Below, piece by piece: positions 21,626 to 34,113 of a stretch of DNA of 64,000 nt (its first letter is position 1; every line of letters begins with the position of its first letter). Both the position numbers and the translations under genes were made by a program. A model generated the notes under the pieces. It was given only the letters and a program-made list of their open reading frames with translations, did not search any database and was not told the origin of the DNA. The stretch spans positions 5,404,001 through 5,468,000 of the forward strand of contig CP114483.1 in NCBI GenBank assembly GCA_027186245.1, read 5' to 3'. Source of the stretch: Coriaria nepalensis (taxonomy: Eukaryota > Streptophyta > Magnoliopsida > Cucurbitales > Coriariaceae).

Positions 21626-22618
21626 TGAAAATTGTATGCTAGTTAAGCCAATTCGGTTAGACCAGATTAGTCTACATTTTGTGATGTACAATCTTATTTG
21701 TAAATATTAAAGACACTATTATTTGTTCAATAATAGTAATGACATTCATTCATCTATCATGCTTTTTAATTATGTTGGAATTAATATCTTATGTCCATTA
21801 AATACATATCATGATAAAGTCCAGTGTCTTAAGTTATGCACCTTTGAGACCTTGATGTAGATCATGGTCATTGACACTCAAGTTGCTTGAAGCTTAAAGA
21901 CAGGAATTGTTCATTTTCATAAGATCTCAAAAATAGACATTGATGATCCGGATAGACAATCACATAGTTCATCACCTAAAATATTTCGGGTGGCCGATCT
22001 CACAGCTATTGGTGTTAATGGAATATCAGGGTGATTGTGTGGGTGCTTAGTAAAGACTAAGAGTACCCAACATGACACTTAGGTAATTCTCAATTTTTAT
22101 TTTAGGGGTAAAATAATAATTTGTCTTATAGTATGACAATAATGGTAGAATAGTAAATTATTATTTTTATTAAATCTAATATCGTCCAGCTCTGTTAGCA
22201 CAATTAAGCATGATATCAATTTAATTAGAAATTAATAATTTACATCGGGATGATTTATTTAATTATAAAAGTGTCTTGAAGATCCATAATTAGCAATTAG
22301 ACTTAAAAAAGATTAATGGACTAATTTGTTAATTGGATTTTATAGGAAACATTTTAATCAAAGTATTGATTAAAATACATGGGCTAACGACTCATGACAA
22401 AGAAGTCTGAGACCTAATGAAGTATTATAAATACCCCATTAGGGTGGTTGAAAATTACAGGCTTTTACTTGCCTTTTGGCCGAAATCCATAGTGTGAGAA
22501 AGTTAGACTTTCACTTTCCTTTTCCCAAGTTCTTTAAATCATGTGATGAATTTTAGAGTAGAAAATTAACTGAGCGAAATGAAATGCATGGATTACGATT
22601 ATAGGGTGAACACTTGAA
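21626..22618 (+). repeat. 5' LTR of copia B1, first part
   Basis: Starts TGAAAATTGTATGC and matches 29969-31857 through shared blocks such as TTGTTCAATAATAGTAATGA, TATCATGATAAAGTCCAGTG and CAATCACATAGTTCATCACC. It lacks about 750 bp present in the 3' LTR (between roughly 30520 and 31240). A TATA box GTATTATAAATACC lies at 22423. The LTR continues at 24382 after the solo LTR. Confidence 0.87.
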
Positions 22619-24381
22619 TGTTGGGCATAGTACCCTTAAAAGCATGTAATAAGTACAATTTTATATAAGTAATGAAAGTAACATTTTCTATAAAATTGTT
22701 TGAATATATTATTATTGAATAATGTGTATTAATATCAAAAAATTCCAAATTCATTCGTGTAACTATAATCTTGTACTAGTACGAGAGGATTAAGATTATA
22801 GATAATAAATTAAATTATCCGCAATATATTTTAGTATGGAATGTTTAATTAATAGTTGCTAGTATGCTTCACTAAGCATTATGAATGCAAGTGATCTAGA
22901 TCTGGATCACTGATATAGATAGACATGTTAGTGAATGTGCTTTATATAATTGGATTATATAAGACATAACCTGATATGAATTAATTCTTTATCAACAAAC
23001 CGTTGTTCATAAAGAATTCTATTTATATGCAAATCAATTTGAATCGTGAGTAATCAAGAACTCCTGTTTATGTCAACTAGATCTTTTGACTCACTCATCA
23101 CGGTTTGTTTGTAAAACATGTTAAAGACTTTTGTTTTGAGATTCATTGGGATAAGCGACCGGGAACATGATTTATAGATCTGGAATCTCAACCTTCATCA
23201 TAGAAGATTGTATATTAGTTCTCTTAAGGGTTAATTCTGAAAGTTAATGGGTTTGATCTTAAATTTATAATTAAGTTATAAATTGATCATTCACTAGTGG
23301 ATTAATAATACTTAAGGATAAAGTGATAATTGGAGTAATAAAACTGTAATTTTGACCAACTCTAATTATTAATCAATTATTAAAGCATTGAATTGAATAT
23401 AATAATAATGTTAATGGACTACTAGAGATTGCTCGGTAATTTGTTCTATAATTGCGAGAGTGCAATCCCATATTTTTAGTGGAATAATATTGAGATTTTT
23501 AAATAAGATTTATTATATTAAAAAGTTTAATTAATGATCTAATTTATTGGAGCTTTTATAGGTCCATGGTTCCTAGGTCGTCTCTATAAAATATTGTATA
23601 AGATAATAAATGTTAATAAGTTAATTAAAGAATTAATTAATTAAATAATAATGTATTTAATTTTGAATTAAATATGTTATCTAATATTAAGTTGTTATGA
23701 TATATCAATTTTATATTAAGATTAGACAAGTCAAATTTAGATTGGTTTGAGAAACTAATTTAAAATTCAAACAAGATATATATTTGCTTTAAAATAGATA
23801 AGATTTGATTTTAAGTTCGATTTGAAAAAGATTTGAAAAGATTTGATAGAATAAAATAAGGAGACAACACGGTTATATTGTGACATGTGTCACAAGCCTA
23901 TCCCTATGCTTGCATAGTGATAGTGGCTGGCCATGGGGTAGAAAAATAGCCAGGTGAGTTTGTAATTATGGTACAAGTTTCTTATTATCTCATTATTTTA
24001 TTATTTGATATTATGTTCGAATTATTTAATTCAAATTAATTTTAAAAAAATTTAAATTAGAAAATAGTGTTGAATGGAAGCTCTGATAGAATTCTATAAA
24101 TACATCATAGTTTAATTATTAGAAGATGCAAAAATATTAAGAAGAAAACCTAGTTATCTCTACGTGCTCACACATGTCATTGTCTGCTGAGGATCGACCT
24201 GGAATATCATAGTGTGAGTCTCAATGATCAACCTGCGTAGGCTAAGGTATGAATTCTTCATCTAGCGTATGAGATTAATCTATACATATCTAAAGGATTG
24301 CTATAAGTTTTTAGAAAATTGTTTTTATATACTAGGATCAACAATCGCTTCCGCTACAAATTTTAAACCCATTTTCCAACA
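22619..24381 (+). repeat. Solo LTR of the copia A family, nested in the B1 5' LTR
   Basis: Starts TGTTGGGCATAG, ends TTTCCAACA, 1763 bp, aligned along its whole length with 12244-14282. No internal element sequence accompanies it. The uninterrupted B1 3' LTR has CACTTGAGCACATGATTC at 31850-31867. Here CACTTGAA stands before the LTR and TTGGGAACCTCATTC after it, so TTGAA/TTGGG is the diverged 5-bp target duplication of an original TTGAG. A solo LTR is the product of recombination between the two LTRs of a full element. Confidence 0.9.
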
Positions 24382-24640
24382 TTGGGAACCTCATTCTTCC
24401 TATTGGATTCAGCCATGATGAAGGAGCAAGGAGAATAGTTTGGTTCTGTATTAGATCCATAAGTTTTTTTAGATCTTAATCTTTTAGTTTCCCAAAATAT
24501 TTTTTTGATATCTATTAAATATATATTTGATACATATTTGTATAATCGATCTTGTATATATCTATGAGTTTAGTCAATGTTTATGATTAGATCAAAAAAA
24601 ATTTAAATTTCTACTTTCGGTACAAATTACTTGTAGACCA
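24382..24640 (+). repeat. 5' LTR of copia B1, second part
   Basis: Matches 31853-32115 of the 3' LTR: CTTCCTATTGGATTCA, GAAGGAGCAAGGAGA, and the closing AAATTACTTGTAGACCA. Ends at about 24640, four bases before the primer-binding site. Confidence 0.85.
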
Positions 24641-24644
24641 AAAG

Positions 24645-24656
24645 TGGTATTAGAGC
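24645..24656 (+). promoter_or_regulatory. Primer-binding site of copia B1
   Basis: TGGTATTAGAGC differs by one base from TGGTATCAGAGC, the complement of the initiator-tRNA-Met 3' end used by most plant copia elements. It stands four bases after the LTR end. Confidence 0.85.
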
Positions 24657-26880
24657 CTAGATACTACTGGTAAGTGTAGAAATCATGGTTTTTATTTAAT
24701 GTTTGGTATGTTCTTGAGTGATTCATGAATGCTCTTGAGTGATTCTTAAAATTACTCGTGCGATTTGATTAGTGAAAAGGCACCGTTTACAAAAGCGAAC
24801 CATTTCAGGTCTGTTGTACAACGAGTTACACTCACTGTATGGCGGCACGACATTTGATATATCTCAAGATCCAACTGTTGCATCATTTTGAAAGTTTCAG
24901 AACATGTGGAGAAGAGAATTTCCAAGAAAACTCAGGTGAAAGATCACCGATCGAACAACCGAGGTAGCGGAAACTCGCTTTGCAAGTACCGCTTATGTTG
25001 CCGGATACACGTAGGTAGATTGTCAAGGCGTTGGCGGCACCATGATGTAACCCTAGTTCGACTAGGCTTCTAGGATTTTTAAAATAAATAAAATAAAATC
25101 TAATATTTAATTTGATAATTAAAATTTTATTTTGATTATGGAAATTACTAATTAGATTATTATTTGGTAACTATTATTATAGTAAATAAAGTTACTAATA
25201 TAAATTTTTTATATGCAACATTATAAACATATTAAAATAAGAAATCAATTTTATGGAATTAAGTAACCCTAGTAGATTGAAGTGATTGGTGAAATTTATA
25301 TAAAGTGTTTATATGAAAATTTTCTAATTTTTTTAAATATGGTAATTTCTTCCATTAATCAAAATTTATTTTTGGTAAGATTTAATGTGATAAATAGAGT
25401 TAACAATGTAAAATTATTTACGTAGAATTAATGTGATCATAATAGATAAAGGAAATTTATTTTATTAATTAGCTACCTAAAAGTATTTACGGTAACTAAC
25501 AAATTTTAGAAGTATTTTAAATCATAAAACTTTTCGTTTGAGTAATGAATCTATTTTAGGAAGAGTTGCAATTTGGAAATTTTAGTTATATAATTTTTGA
25601 AAGAGTTCAAAAATAAAGAATTTTATTTTAATTATGGAAATGTTCAAAACTAGAATACTTTGTTAAGAGGTAACTAATATAAGTTGGAAAGAGTTGTAAA
25701 TTAGAAAACCCTTTCGGCTTTAGAAGGCTTTCATATTTTAGAAAGAGTTACAAATTAGGAAAAGTTTCGAAGATAACACTTTTCCTTTTTGTGACACTTT
25801 CTTAATAAGGAAACTTTCTAAATTTGAAAAGTTAACATTTTTGGAAATTTTCCTTAACGAGTTAAGGAAAATAATTTAATTACTTGTTGTGCTTTTCATT
25901 AATTAAAATATACTCAATGAAAGTGATTAGATTCGATAACCAAGAATCTAATTAAATTAAATCTAAAACTTGTTTGGATTTTCATGAACATTACATTATC
26001 ACACATTAAAAGATAAAACTATATAATGTACGAAAGTTAAATTTTTTAACATGTTCATGCATTAGATGTATGTTATTTAAGTTGTTAAATCTACGTGCAT
26101 CATGTTTCACATATATACCATGTTTGAACTATGAGATAGTACATGCATAACATATATATGTGTATTGATTGATGAGATCATGCTTGTTTCAAATCCGTTC
26201 TTTGATAAACTTAAGCTAAAATTGGTGATAAAATTATTTTATATCTTGCCTTCCAAACATTATAATAAATGCGATGCTAATATTATTTAGGAATTGACTA
26301 TGGACACATGAGACTTATAATTGGAGTAAGTATATGCATTTATTATTTTAGCATATGATGCATGACTGAGTAGTTCTATCATTCTAGATGTGGACATGGG
26401 CACATGCATGAGCTATTTTAAGACATTATGTTTCACAAGAATGTTTGGGTTAAGCTTAACTAAGATAACATAATTAGCTATGGGCATGTGGGATTATGTT
26501 TCTTAGAGACAAGAAAAATTAATTACAGGATATGTAATTGCAAAGGCATTTGCTATCTTCTGTGCATATTATTATTGACTTTAGACATGTGAGATTATAA
26601 TATTCAATGATTGGATCCTTTTGCTCACTAAGAAAAATTAATTCTTCTAGTTTTATATAAAAGAGTAATATAAATTCATAAAACAATAGTGAGGGACACC
26701 AAAATCGCTAAGACCTATGATTTTGATAGTTAATATTGTATGCACATTTGAGTATGTATTCATGTAATATTCAATAACGAACCATGTTTTAAAGTCCATT
26801 TATAAGTTGAATAAATTGGTTAGACTAGAGTTTCAAAAGGAATGACATTAGGATTCGATGAATCGTTCTTAGACACGAAC
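24657..26880 (+). other. Non-coding leader of copia B1
   Basis: About 2.2 kb before GAG. 24785-25070 is GC-richer (GGCGGCACGA, CAAGGCGTTGGCGGCACC). 25080-25900 is very AT-rich with many GTAACTAA/AAAGAGTT words. 26290-26640 holds four loose copies of a CTATGGGCATGTGGGATTAT-like motif that recurs in the copia C and D leaders. The frame at 24888-25073 lies in the GC patch and has no known domain. Confidence 0.6.
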
Positions 26881-27470
26881 ATGTTGTTGTTATCTCGAAT
26901 AAAACACTTAGGAAATTTTGGTTACTCCTAAAGAGTACTTGGTGGAACAAAGATCTCCTAGTTAATCTGATTGAAGCGAATTGATGAGATGCAATGTATT
27001 GTACATATATTAGTGAATAAATAGCTTCAAAAGCATTATAAGAAGTTACATGATATTGAGATTATCGAAAACTTTAAATATATTAATGGTATAAACATTC
27101 AAAACGACATGTATGCAATCTCTAAAGTCTTATTTCATTTAATGATGTCCGAAAGGCACCTTTACTAGAGAACAAGTGCCAATTTTTTTTTCTTAATATT
27201 TAGAAGTGAAGTAAAAGCAATAAGTTTTACAATTGTTAAAATTCTAAGTAGTCTTAATTAATTAACAATTACTTATTTTCAAAATTATTAAATCTCTAAG
27301 TTTGACTTAGTAATCCAATAATTATTCGATTCGATTTCATAATTTGTAAAGTAGTTAAAAAGCTTGAAATTTCCAATAAGATGGAAGAGATAAAGAAATT
27401 AGAAAGGAGTTTCCACCATAGTAGTAAAGGAAATTGGAATACAAAAATGAAAGACTAACCAAGTCTCCCT
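26881..27470 (+). pseudogene. Copia B1 GAG remnant
   Basis: Heavily decayed. Readable pieces are LQKHYKKLHDIEIIENF followed by QNDMYAISKVLFHL (27020-27145), the region of copia GAG before the zinc knuckle. A zinc-knuckle relic reads FHHSSKGNWNTK (about 27400-27440) with its cysteines lost. The matching segment in copia C is at 48340-48735. Confidence 0.6.
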
Positions 27471-28830
27471 TATGATGCAGATTGATGTTTCATTATTGTT
27501 CAAAGTGTATGGATAATCTTCATTTTAAATTATTCTATGAAAGGTATTAGATGCTGGATGTTGTTTTCATATATGTATGATATATGATTAATCTCAAAAG
27601 TAGTATAATTTTAAGAAAGATGATATGCACCGAAAGGCAACAAATGATTAAAGAGTTGTTATATTAGCCTTAGTAATTTCGATTTTATCCAAACCATTTT
27701 AAATAAATTTAGAAATTAATGAGTTGATTTATATACTTGCTTTTACTTAAAGTGTTTATATTTTTTACACTGAAGGTGTTTATATTCAAGGTCAAAGAAC
27801 AATACTTTTAGCATCTCATTAGATGAGATCTTTTATGGTAAAAATTAAAGTGCTTATTCAAAATTTTAATGATATAAATCTAATCTCAATATTGAATAGA
27901 TTAAGAGAAGAAAAGATTGATGTAATTCAAACAAGTCTTAGAACTATCGATTAACTCATTCCAAGGAAACAATATTTTACAAAGTTGCTTTTATGGACAT
28001 ATTAGGTCTAATTGATTCTAAATCAATAACAACTTGTAAACTATTGGTTATTAGGCATGATAATCAGTTTTCTTTTAGTTGAAAAGAAGAATCAGATTCT
28101 CTCTTGATGGACACCTCTTAGAATGTCAAATGAGGTATCATACCTTATTAGATTTAGTTTGATTAGTCAGATTAATCTTCAATAAAAGATTCAAGGGTCG
28201 TGCCTTAAAATATTATTGCTATGTACGAAATAGAATTCCCTTTAATTATTTTTGTTTTCTACGTCATATGAGATATGGAGTGGTAGAAGAATTTTATCGA
28301 ACCATATTATGATATGGAGATAAAGATTGGAAGCAAGGTTTGAAATGTGTTATTTTGTGGAATATCCTAAAGTGATGTTAGAATATTATTTCCACCATAC
28401 TCTATAACAAAATATGTTTGAAAGAACTAGTGGGAATATGATATAACTTGAAGAAATTTAAGAACCACAAAATGATTATAAATTGAGAATTTCATACTCA
28501 CTAAATTGACATATGAGATGCCTTTGAAAGAGGAAACTGTGAAATCTTCTAATGCAAAATGAATTTGTAGATCCATTATTTTTCTACTAAGCCCAAATGA
28601 CACAAATTTGTGGTAGAAAATCCTAATAACGGTATGGTCGTATATATTTTGAGCCTATGAATAGCTCAGATTCTGAGAAATTGATGCACCTAAAGGAATA
28701 GTGCCCAAAAGTTCACAGATGTTGCTTACACATGCAACCCACTGTGATTACAAAATATGACGAGAATATGAAAAATCATTATTATAAACGATGCACACAA
28801 GTAAAAGTATAGATGATACAATTCGAGATT
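27471..28830 (+). pseudogene. Copia B1 protease-integrase region, mostly unreadable
   Basis: Position between GAG and RT implies protease and integrase, but only short similarity is visible in any frame and no catalytic motif can be confirmed. Density of stops is high. 28200-28330 may derive from the integrase C-terminal region. I assign it by position rather than by sequence. Confidence 0.4.
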
Positions 28831-29400
28831 TTCACATAGAAATACACAAAGAAGTTGTGTAAGTTATAAGGATCCATTTATGGATTGAAATATGCATCTC
28901 GGAATTGGGACATCTATTATGATGAAATGATCAAATTGTTTAATTTCATTAAAAACGGAGATGATCCTTGTATGCATACGAAGGTTAGTGGGAGTATAAA
29001 AATATTTATAAATTCCTTGCATGGATGACATACTACTCATTATAGAATGAGATAGCTATAATGAAATCTATTAAACTGTAATTGTTGAAAAAATCATTCA
29101 TAATATTTGGGTAGAGAATCCTTCTTTGAGATCTATAGAGATAGATTCAAAAGATTGCTTGACTTGGCCCAATCAACATACATAGGTAAAATTTCTAAAG
29201 ATGTTTAGCATTGGATATTCGAAGAGATCACTTTCGCCAATGAGTCAAGGAATCTGCCTTTCTTAAAAGATGTCAACTATGACATGAAAGCAAAGGTATA
29301 GCATGAATATGCTATACTATGTATGCAACCAAATATAACCTATGCTCCAAAGAGTAATGAGCAGGTTTAAGGCAATGAAGTTGATAAAGCATTGAGATGT
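28831..29400 (+). pseudogene. Copia B1 reverse transcriptase, C-terminal half, frameshifted
   Basis: Readable motifs are KDPFMD, then GLKYASRNWDIYYDEMIKLF, NFIKNGDDPCMHTKVSGSIK and, in another frame, MDDILLI (family YVDDILLIGND). The frameshift falls just before the catalytic box. Later pieces, DSKDCLTWPNQHT and SIGYSKRSLSPMSQG, match the family QDRSxRLIGLSQSTYI and LPMRHG segments. The overall order is preserved. Confidence 0.75.
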
Positions 29401-29945
29401 TATTAAGAATATCCTTAATTTATTTAGAAGGGTTGCGAATAAATTCAATTTTATGGAGAGTTAAATTAAAAATTGAGATTTCACAGACTCTAATTTTGAA
29501 TCAGATATCAATAATAGTAAATTAGTTTTTGCTCTTGGTTTGTTTCACTTATATTAGAGGAGTTGTAATATTGGAAAAGTTACAAATAAGGAAACGACTG
29601 TAAGATCCTCAACTAAGGCCGAATATGTTGAACCCTTACATGTAATAAAAGTGGTGTTTTGGATGAAAGGTTCATAGTTGGACTTGATGTGGTTCCTAGC
29701 ATTAATAATCTCCTAGTAGTTGACTATGATAATTATGATGCAATCATACAAGCAAGGGCAACATACGTCATATCACGATCCAAACAAGTGTTATTGCATC
29801 TTTCACCTAATTCGATAGTGACTCGGAATGTAAATATGAATATAGAGAAAGTCGACATGAATAACAACATAATAGATCCACTGACTAAAAGGCTTTTCAA
29901 ACAAAAGCTAGATCACGAGAAGATGCAAATAAGATTATGAAACAA
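29401..29945 (+). pseudogene. Copia B1 RNase H, broken
   Basis: The frame 29659-29940 reads ERFIVGLDVVPSIN, VVDYDNYDAIIQARATYV, SRSKQVLLHL, then NNNIIDPLTKRLFKQKL. These correspond to the copia RNase H C-terminal half (LYCDNNGAI, RSKHILRRYHLI, NVADPLTKPLPQPK). Upstream, ATYVISR lies where AKEPRSHQRSKH is expected. The first RNase H motif lies in another frame (about 29560-29640, STKAEYVEPL). A short purine-rich AAGTGGGAGAC follows at 29958-29968. Confidence 0.82.
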
Positions 29946-29968
29946 TTGGTTTAGTACAAGTGGGAGAC

Positions 29969-32115
29969 TGAAAGTGTATGTTCGCCAATCAGGTTAGACC
30001 CAATGGGTATACATTTTGTGAGATACAATCTTATTTATAAATGTTAACGATATTATTGTTTATTCAATAATAGTTAAAGACATTCATCCATTTATCATGT
30101 TTATTAATTATGTTGAAATTAATCTTGCATTCTATAAATACATATCATGATAAAGTTAGTGTCTTAAGTTATGCACTATGGAGATTATTCTTGTTGAGAC
30201 TTAAGTTTTTTGAAGTTTTAAGATAAATACATATCATGATAAAGTCCAGTGTCTTAGGTTATGCACTTTGGAGATCATTCTTATTGAGACTTAAGCTTCT
30301 TAAAGTTTAAAGACAAGAATTGTTTATTGTTAAAGGATCTCAAGAATAGATGTTGATGATCCAAATAGACAATCACATAGTTCATCACCTAAAGTGTTTA
30401 GGGTAGCCGATCTCATGGCCATTGGTGCTAGTAGAACATTATGATGATTATGTGAGTGCTATGTAGAGACTAAGAGTGCTTAGACAATTCTTTATGGTAA
30501 TTATGTGGGTGCTTAGATAATTCTCTATGGTAATTTGATAGTGACTGCTAATGAAAATTATCTAGTAACTATATTATGTGTTGTCCTTAAACCTAAGATC
30601 GCATGGTGTCTTATATACCGAGTTTCATACTTTGACATCATTCCAATTATCCCTAGCCAAGGGTAAACATGGGGTGAATGGTTAGGTATGAAATGTTATA
30701 CATGAAGGTTATGAGTGATCAAGAGGAAATCCATCACTTGTGTATTTTGAAATAAGTCCAATGACTTGTATACTTTATTGAAAAATGAAATCCTTGCATG
30801 GTAGTATGATATGAAAAAAGTTTCAATAAATCCTCTTTGTTCATTAAGTATATAGCAGTTCATATGATTTGTCTATTATAGTTTAACAGTTAAAACAAGC
30901 CTTAGGATGAATTTGGGAAATTGGCTAGATAGAAGGATCGTTATTATAAAGTTATTAGTCACGATAGGTTCTTTTGGAAGATGCTTAATTCTCATCTCTC
31001 GAGTAGCCTTGAAACTCTACTAGAAGTCAATATTGATTTGGAGGTTTAAGTTAATTCATCATGTGATGATTGAAGAGTCTTTAGTTTAAAATGTGTTTTA
31101 GAGCTAAATGAATCTAATTATGAAATAGATAAAATCATAAAGTGTTATGAGATCTTTCTACCGGCATAATATAAAACCTAATTGGTCACACCCATTATAG
31201 TTCAAATGTAACTCAGTTATGTTTTCTACGAGGATTAGGAAAGTAGACAATTTTGATTTTAGGAGTAAATTCGTAATTTATCTTATTATATGACTATAAG
31301 GGCAAAATTTTAAATTAATAATTTAATAAATCTAATGTCCTACACCTCTAGTAGCACAACTAAGCATGAAATCAATTTCATTAGAAATTAATAATTTATA
31401 TTGAGACTATTTATTTCATTAAAAAATTATCCTGAAGGTCTGTAATTAGTAATTATACATTAAAAGGTTAATGGACTAATTTGTTAATTGGATTTCATAT
31501 GTCAAATTAATAAAACTGTTGATTAAAATACATGGGCTAAAGAGCCATGACAAGGTCGGCCATACATTAGGTGGGTTTGACTGATTGTTTCCTGAATTAG
31601 TTTAAGGAAACATAATACTATAAAGAAACCTAATGCTATTGAGAAACCTGACCTAATGGAGTATTATAAATATCTCATTAGGGTGGCAAAATATTATAGT
31701 CTTTTACTTGCCTGATGGCTAAAATCCATAGTGTGAGAAAGTGAGACTTTCCCTTTCCTTTCCATGAGGTCTTTGAATCATGTGATGAATTTTAGAGTAG
31801 AAAATCAACTAAGCAAACCAAACTATGTGGATTACGATTTCAGGGCGAACACTTGAGCACATGATTCTTCCTATTGAATTCGAACATGACGAAGGAGCAA
31901 GGAGATTCATTCGGTTTTGTATTAAGACCAGTAAGTTTTCTTAAATCTTTATCTTTTTGTTTCTAAAAACTTTTCTTTGCTATCTATTAAATTTATATTT
32001 GATATATATTTGCATGATCGATCTTGGTCTATGTCTGAGTTTAATCCATGTATAGGATTTGATCTAAAAAAATTTAAATTATCGCTTCCACTTATGAATT
32101 ACTTGTATACTAACA
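29969..32115 (+). repeat. 3' LTR of copia B1, about 2.15 kb
   Basis: Starts TGAAAGTGTATG after the polypurine tract AAGTGGGAGAC and ends ACTTGTATACTAACA. TATA box GAGTATTATAAATATC near 31657. An internal direct repeat of about 70 bp (around 30133-30195 and 30226-30290, both ACATATCATGATAAAGT...GCACT(A/T)TGGAGAT) is absent from the 5' LTR, which has one copy. It contains the empty site for the solo LTR found in the 5' LTR. Confidence 0.88.
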
Positions 32116-32241
32116 CTTCTTCCTCTATGCGTTGCTCTAGCCTAATGCATCTGTTTCTCCCATGCTTCCTTCTTTCTAGGCTATTTGTACAAGATCTTCT
32201 TATATTAGTTTTTAGAGCTTCATTATGCTTGCTCTAGCCCG
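32116..32241 (+). pseudogene. PMD remnant resuming after copia B1
   Basis: CTTCTTCCTCTATGCGTTGC and following sequence match 40787-40870 of the larger PMD copy (TTTCTTCCTCTATCAGTTGC; then CTCTAGCCC and CCTTCCTT). This is the continuation of 21262-21625. The word TTGCTCTAGCC occurs twice here (about 32131 and 32229), the second time at the join to the SIRE-like fragment. Confidence 0.65.
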
Positions 32242-33250
32242 ATGAATCTATACATGTTATTTTTTATGCATTTAACTCATCTTATGCAAAGAATTTTTGA
32301 TATTGATGAAGTTGATATAGTTAGAAGATTTGAAAATCTAACTATCAAGGAGAATAATGATGGGAACAAAATTGAGGATGAACAAGATCTTGAAGCACCT
32401 CATGAAGAGAAGGAACCAATTCTTCCAAGAGAAAGAAAATATCTTCTTTACAATGAGATCAATGGTGATCCAGCTGAAGGGCTAAAAACTAGAGCTTCAT
32501 TAAGAAATCAATGTGAGTATGTTGCTTTATATTTCTCATATTGAACCTGAAACTTTTTTGAATGATTTGAATAACAAATTTTGGGTTATTGCAATGCATG
32601 AAAAACTTAATCAATTCACTAGAAATGAAATTTGGACTTTAGGACCTAGGCCTAGTCATCATACGATTATAGGAACAAAATGAGTTTTTTGAAAATGGAT
32701 GAATAGATTATAATGAGACACATGCTCCCATAGCAGGGTTGGTTGCAAAGGGTTATAATCAAGAAGAAGGAACATATTATAATGACACATATGCTCACAT
32801 AGCTAGGCTTGAAGCAATTAGAATACTCTTAGCTTTTACATGCTTTAAGGGTTTCAAACTTTATCAAATGGATATAAAAGGTGCTTTCTTGAATGGTTTT
32901 ACTAACGAAGAAGTATATAGAAAACAACCACCCAGTTTTGAAGATCAAAAGTTACAAAATCATTTTTTCAAACTTACCAAGGCATTGCTTGTTTTGAAAC
33001 AAGCTGCTAGAGTTTTGTTTGAAAGACTTAGCACTTTTCTAATAGAAAATGGTTTTTCAAGAGGAAAGGTAGACACAAGACATTTTCTTAAGAAAATGGA
33101 AAAGGATATCATGATTGTGCAAGTTTTTGTTGATGATATTATATTTGGTGCTACTAATGAGTTTTTTTGTGAAGAATTATTGAAGGGCATGAAAAGTGAA
33201 TTTGAATCGAGTATGATGGGAGAGCGAAACTATTTTCTTCGACATTAAAT
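32242..33250 (+). pseudogene. SIRE-like copia linker and reverse transcriptase
   Basis: The fragment opens DESIHVIFYAFNSS, the integrase-RT linker of SIRE/Maximus elements. It then has GDPAEGLKTRASLRNQ, IEPETFLND, NEIWTLGPRPSHHTIIGTK, AKGYNQEEGTYYNDTYAHI, FKLYQMDIKGAFLNGF, and VQVFVDDIIFGATNE at 33117-33161. The catalytic aspartates (QMDIK and FVDD) are all kept. A frame runs openly for 169 codons (32739-33248). Stops occur near 32685-32712, and a duplicated NDTYAHIA-like phrase there suggests a small local duplication. The 5' part of the element is absent. Confidence 0.88.
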
Positions 33251-34010
33251 CAAGCAAATATTTTCATCAACCAATCAAAGTACATCAAGGATTTATTAAA
33301 AAAGTATGGAATGGAAATTCAAAAGCAATTAGTACTCCTATGTGCTCATCAACTTCTCTTGACATCAATGAATAAGGTAATCCTATTGAACATAAATTTT
33401 AAAAGCATGGTAAGATCCTTACTTTACTTGATTGCTTCTAGACCTGATATTATGTTTAGTATATGCTTATATGCTAGATTTCAGACATCACCTAAGGAGT
33501 CACATCTAGTTGCAATTAAGGGAATGTTTACGTATTTGAAATACACTCCAACTTTAGGATTATTTTATCCTAAAATTGATGATTTCTCTTTGATGCCAAT
33601 TACTAGAAGGATGCCACTTACGATGGAAGTAGAATTGAGAGGAAAAGAACAAGTGGTGCATGCCATTTTCTAAGAAGTTCTCTAGTATCTTGGTTTTGTA
33701 AAAAGCAAAATACGGTAGTTTTATTACAGACCGAGGTGAAATATGTTGTCATCGGTTCATGTTAGGCACAAATTCCTTGGATTAAACATCAACTTGAAGA
33801 CTATGACATAACCTTAAATCACATTCCAATGCACTATGCCAACACTAGTGCAATATATTTAATATAGAGTTAGGTACATCATTTTAGGACTAAGCATATC
33901 AAAATTATACCACTTTATTAACACTAACCATCAATTGGAAGATATATTCACAAACCTTTAGATAAAAGCTGGATAAAAGCAAGTTTGAATACTTTCGAAG
34001 CGAGCTAGGT
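33251..34010 (+). pseudogene. SIRE-like copia RT end and RNase H, broken
   Basis: Reads NQSKYIKDLLKKYGMEI, then SLLYLIASRPDIMFSICLYA and RFQTSPKESHLVAIKG (33311-33673). The RNase H core follows with SSLVSWFCKKQNTVVL, TEVKYVVIGSC and, decayed, HFRTKHIKI. The DxADxAG segment of RNase H is deleted after DDFSL. The coding relic ends near RYDQLPF (about 34020). Confidence 0.8.
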
Positions 34011-34113
34011 ATGATCAACTTCCTTTTAACTATATTTTTTATTTTATGATACTTTGATATGCTTGTGATGATAAATTGATTACTTTATGTGTGTAAAGTT
34101 TTGAGTGACTTAT

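Larger units (their letters stand above)
21626..32115 (+). mobile_element. Ty1/copia retrotransposon B1, degenerate, with nested solo LTR
   Basis: Two LTRs (21626-24640 interrupted; 29969-32115), a primer-binding site at 24645, copia GAG/RT/RNase H remnants and a polypurine tract define a full plus-strand element of about 8.7 kb without its nested insertion. Flanking pentamers CTTTT (21621-21625) and CTTCT (32116-32120) look like a target duplication with one change. It lies inside a PMD pseudogene that resumes after it. Confidence 0.87.
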
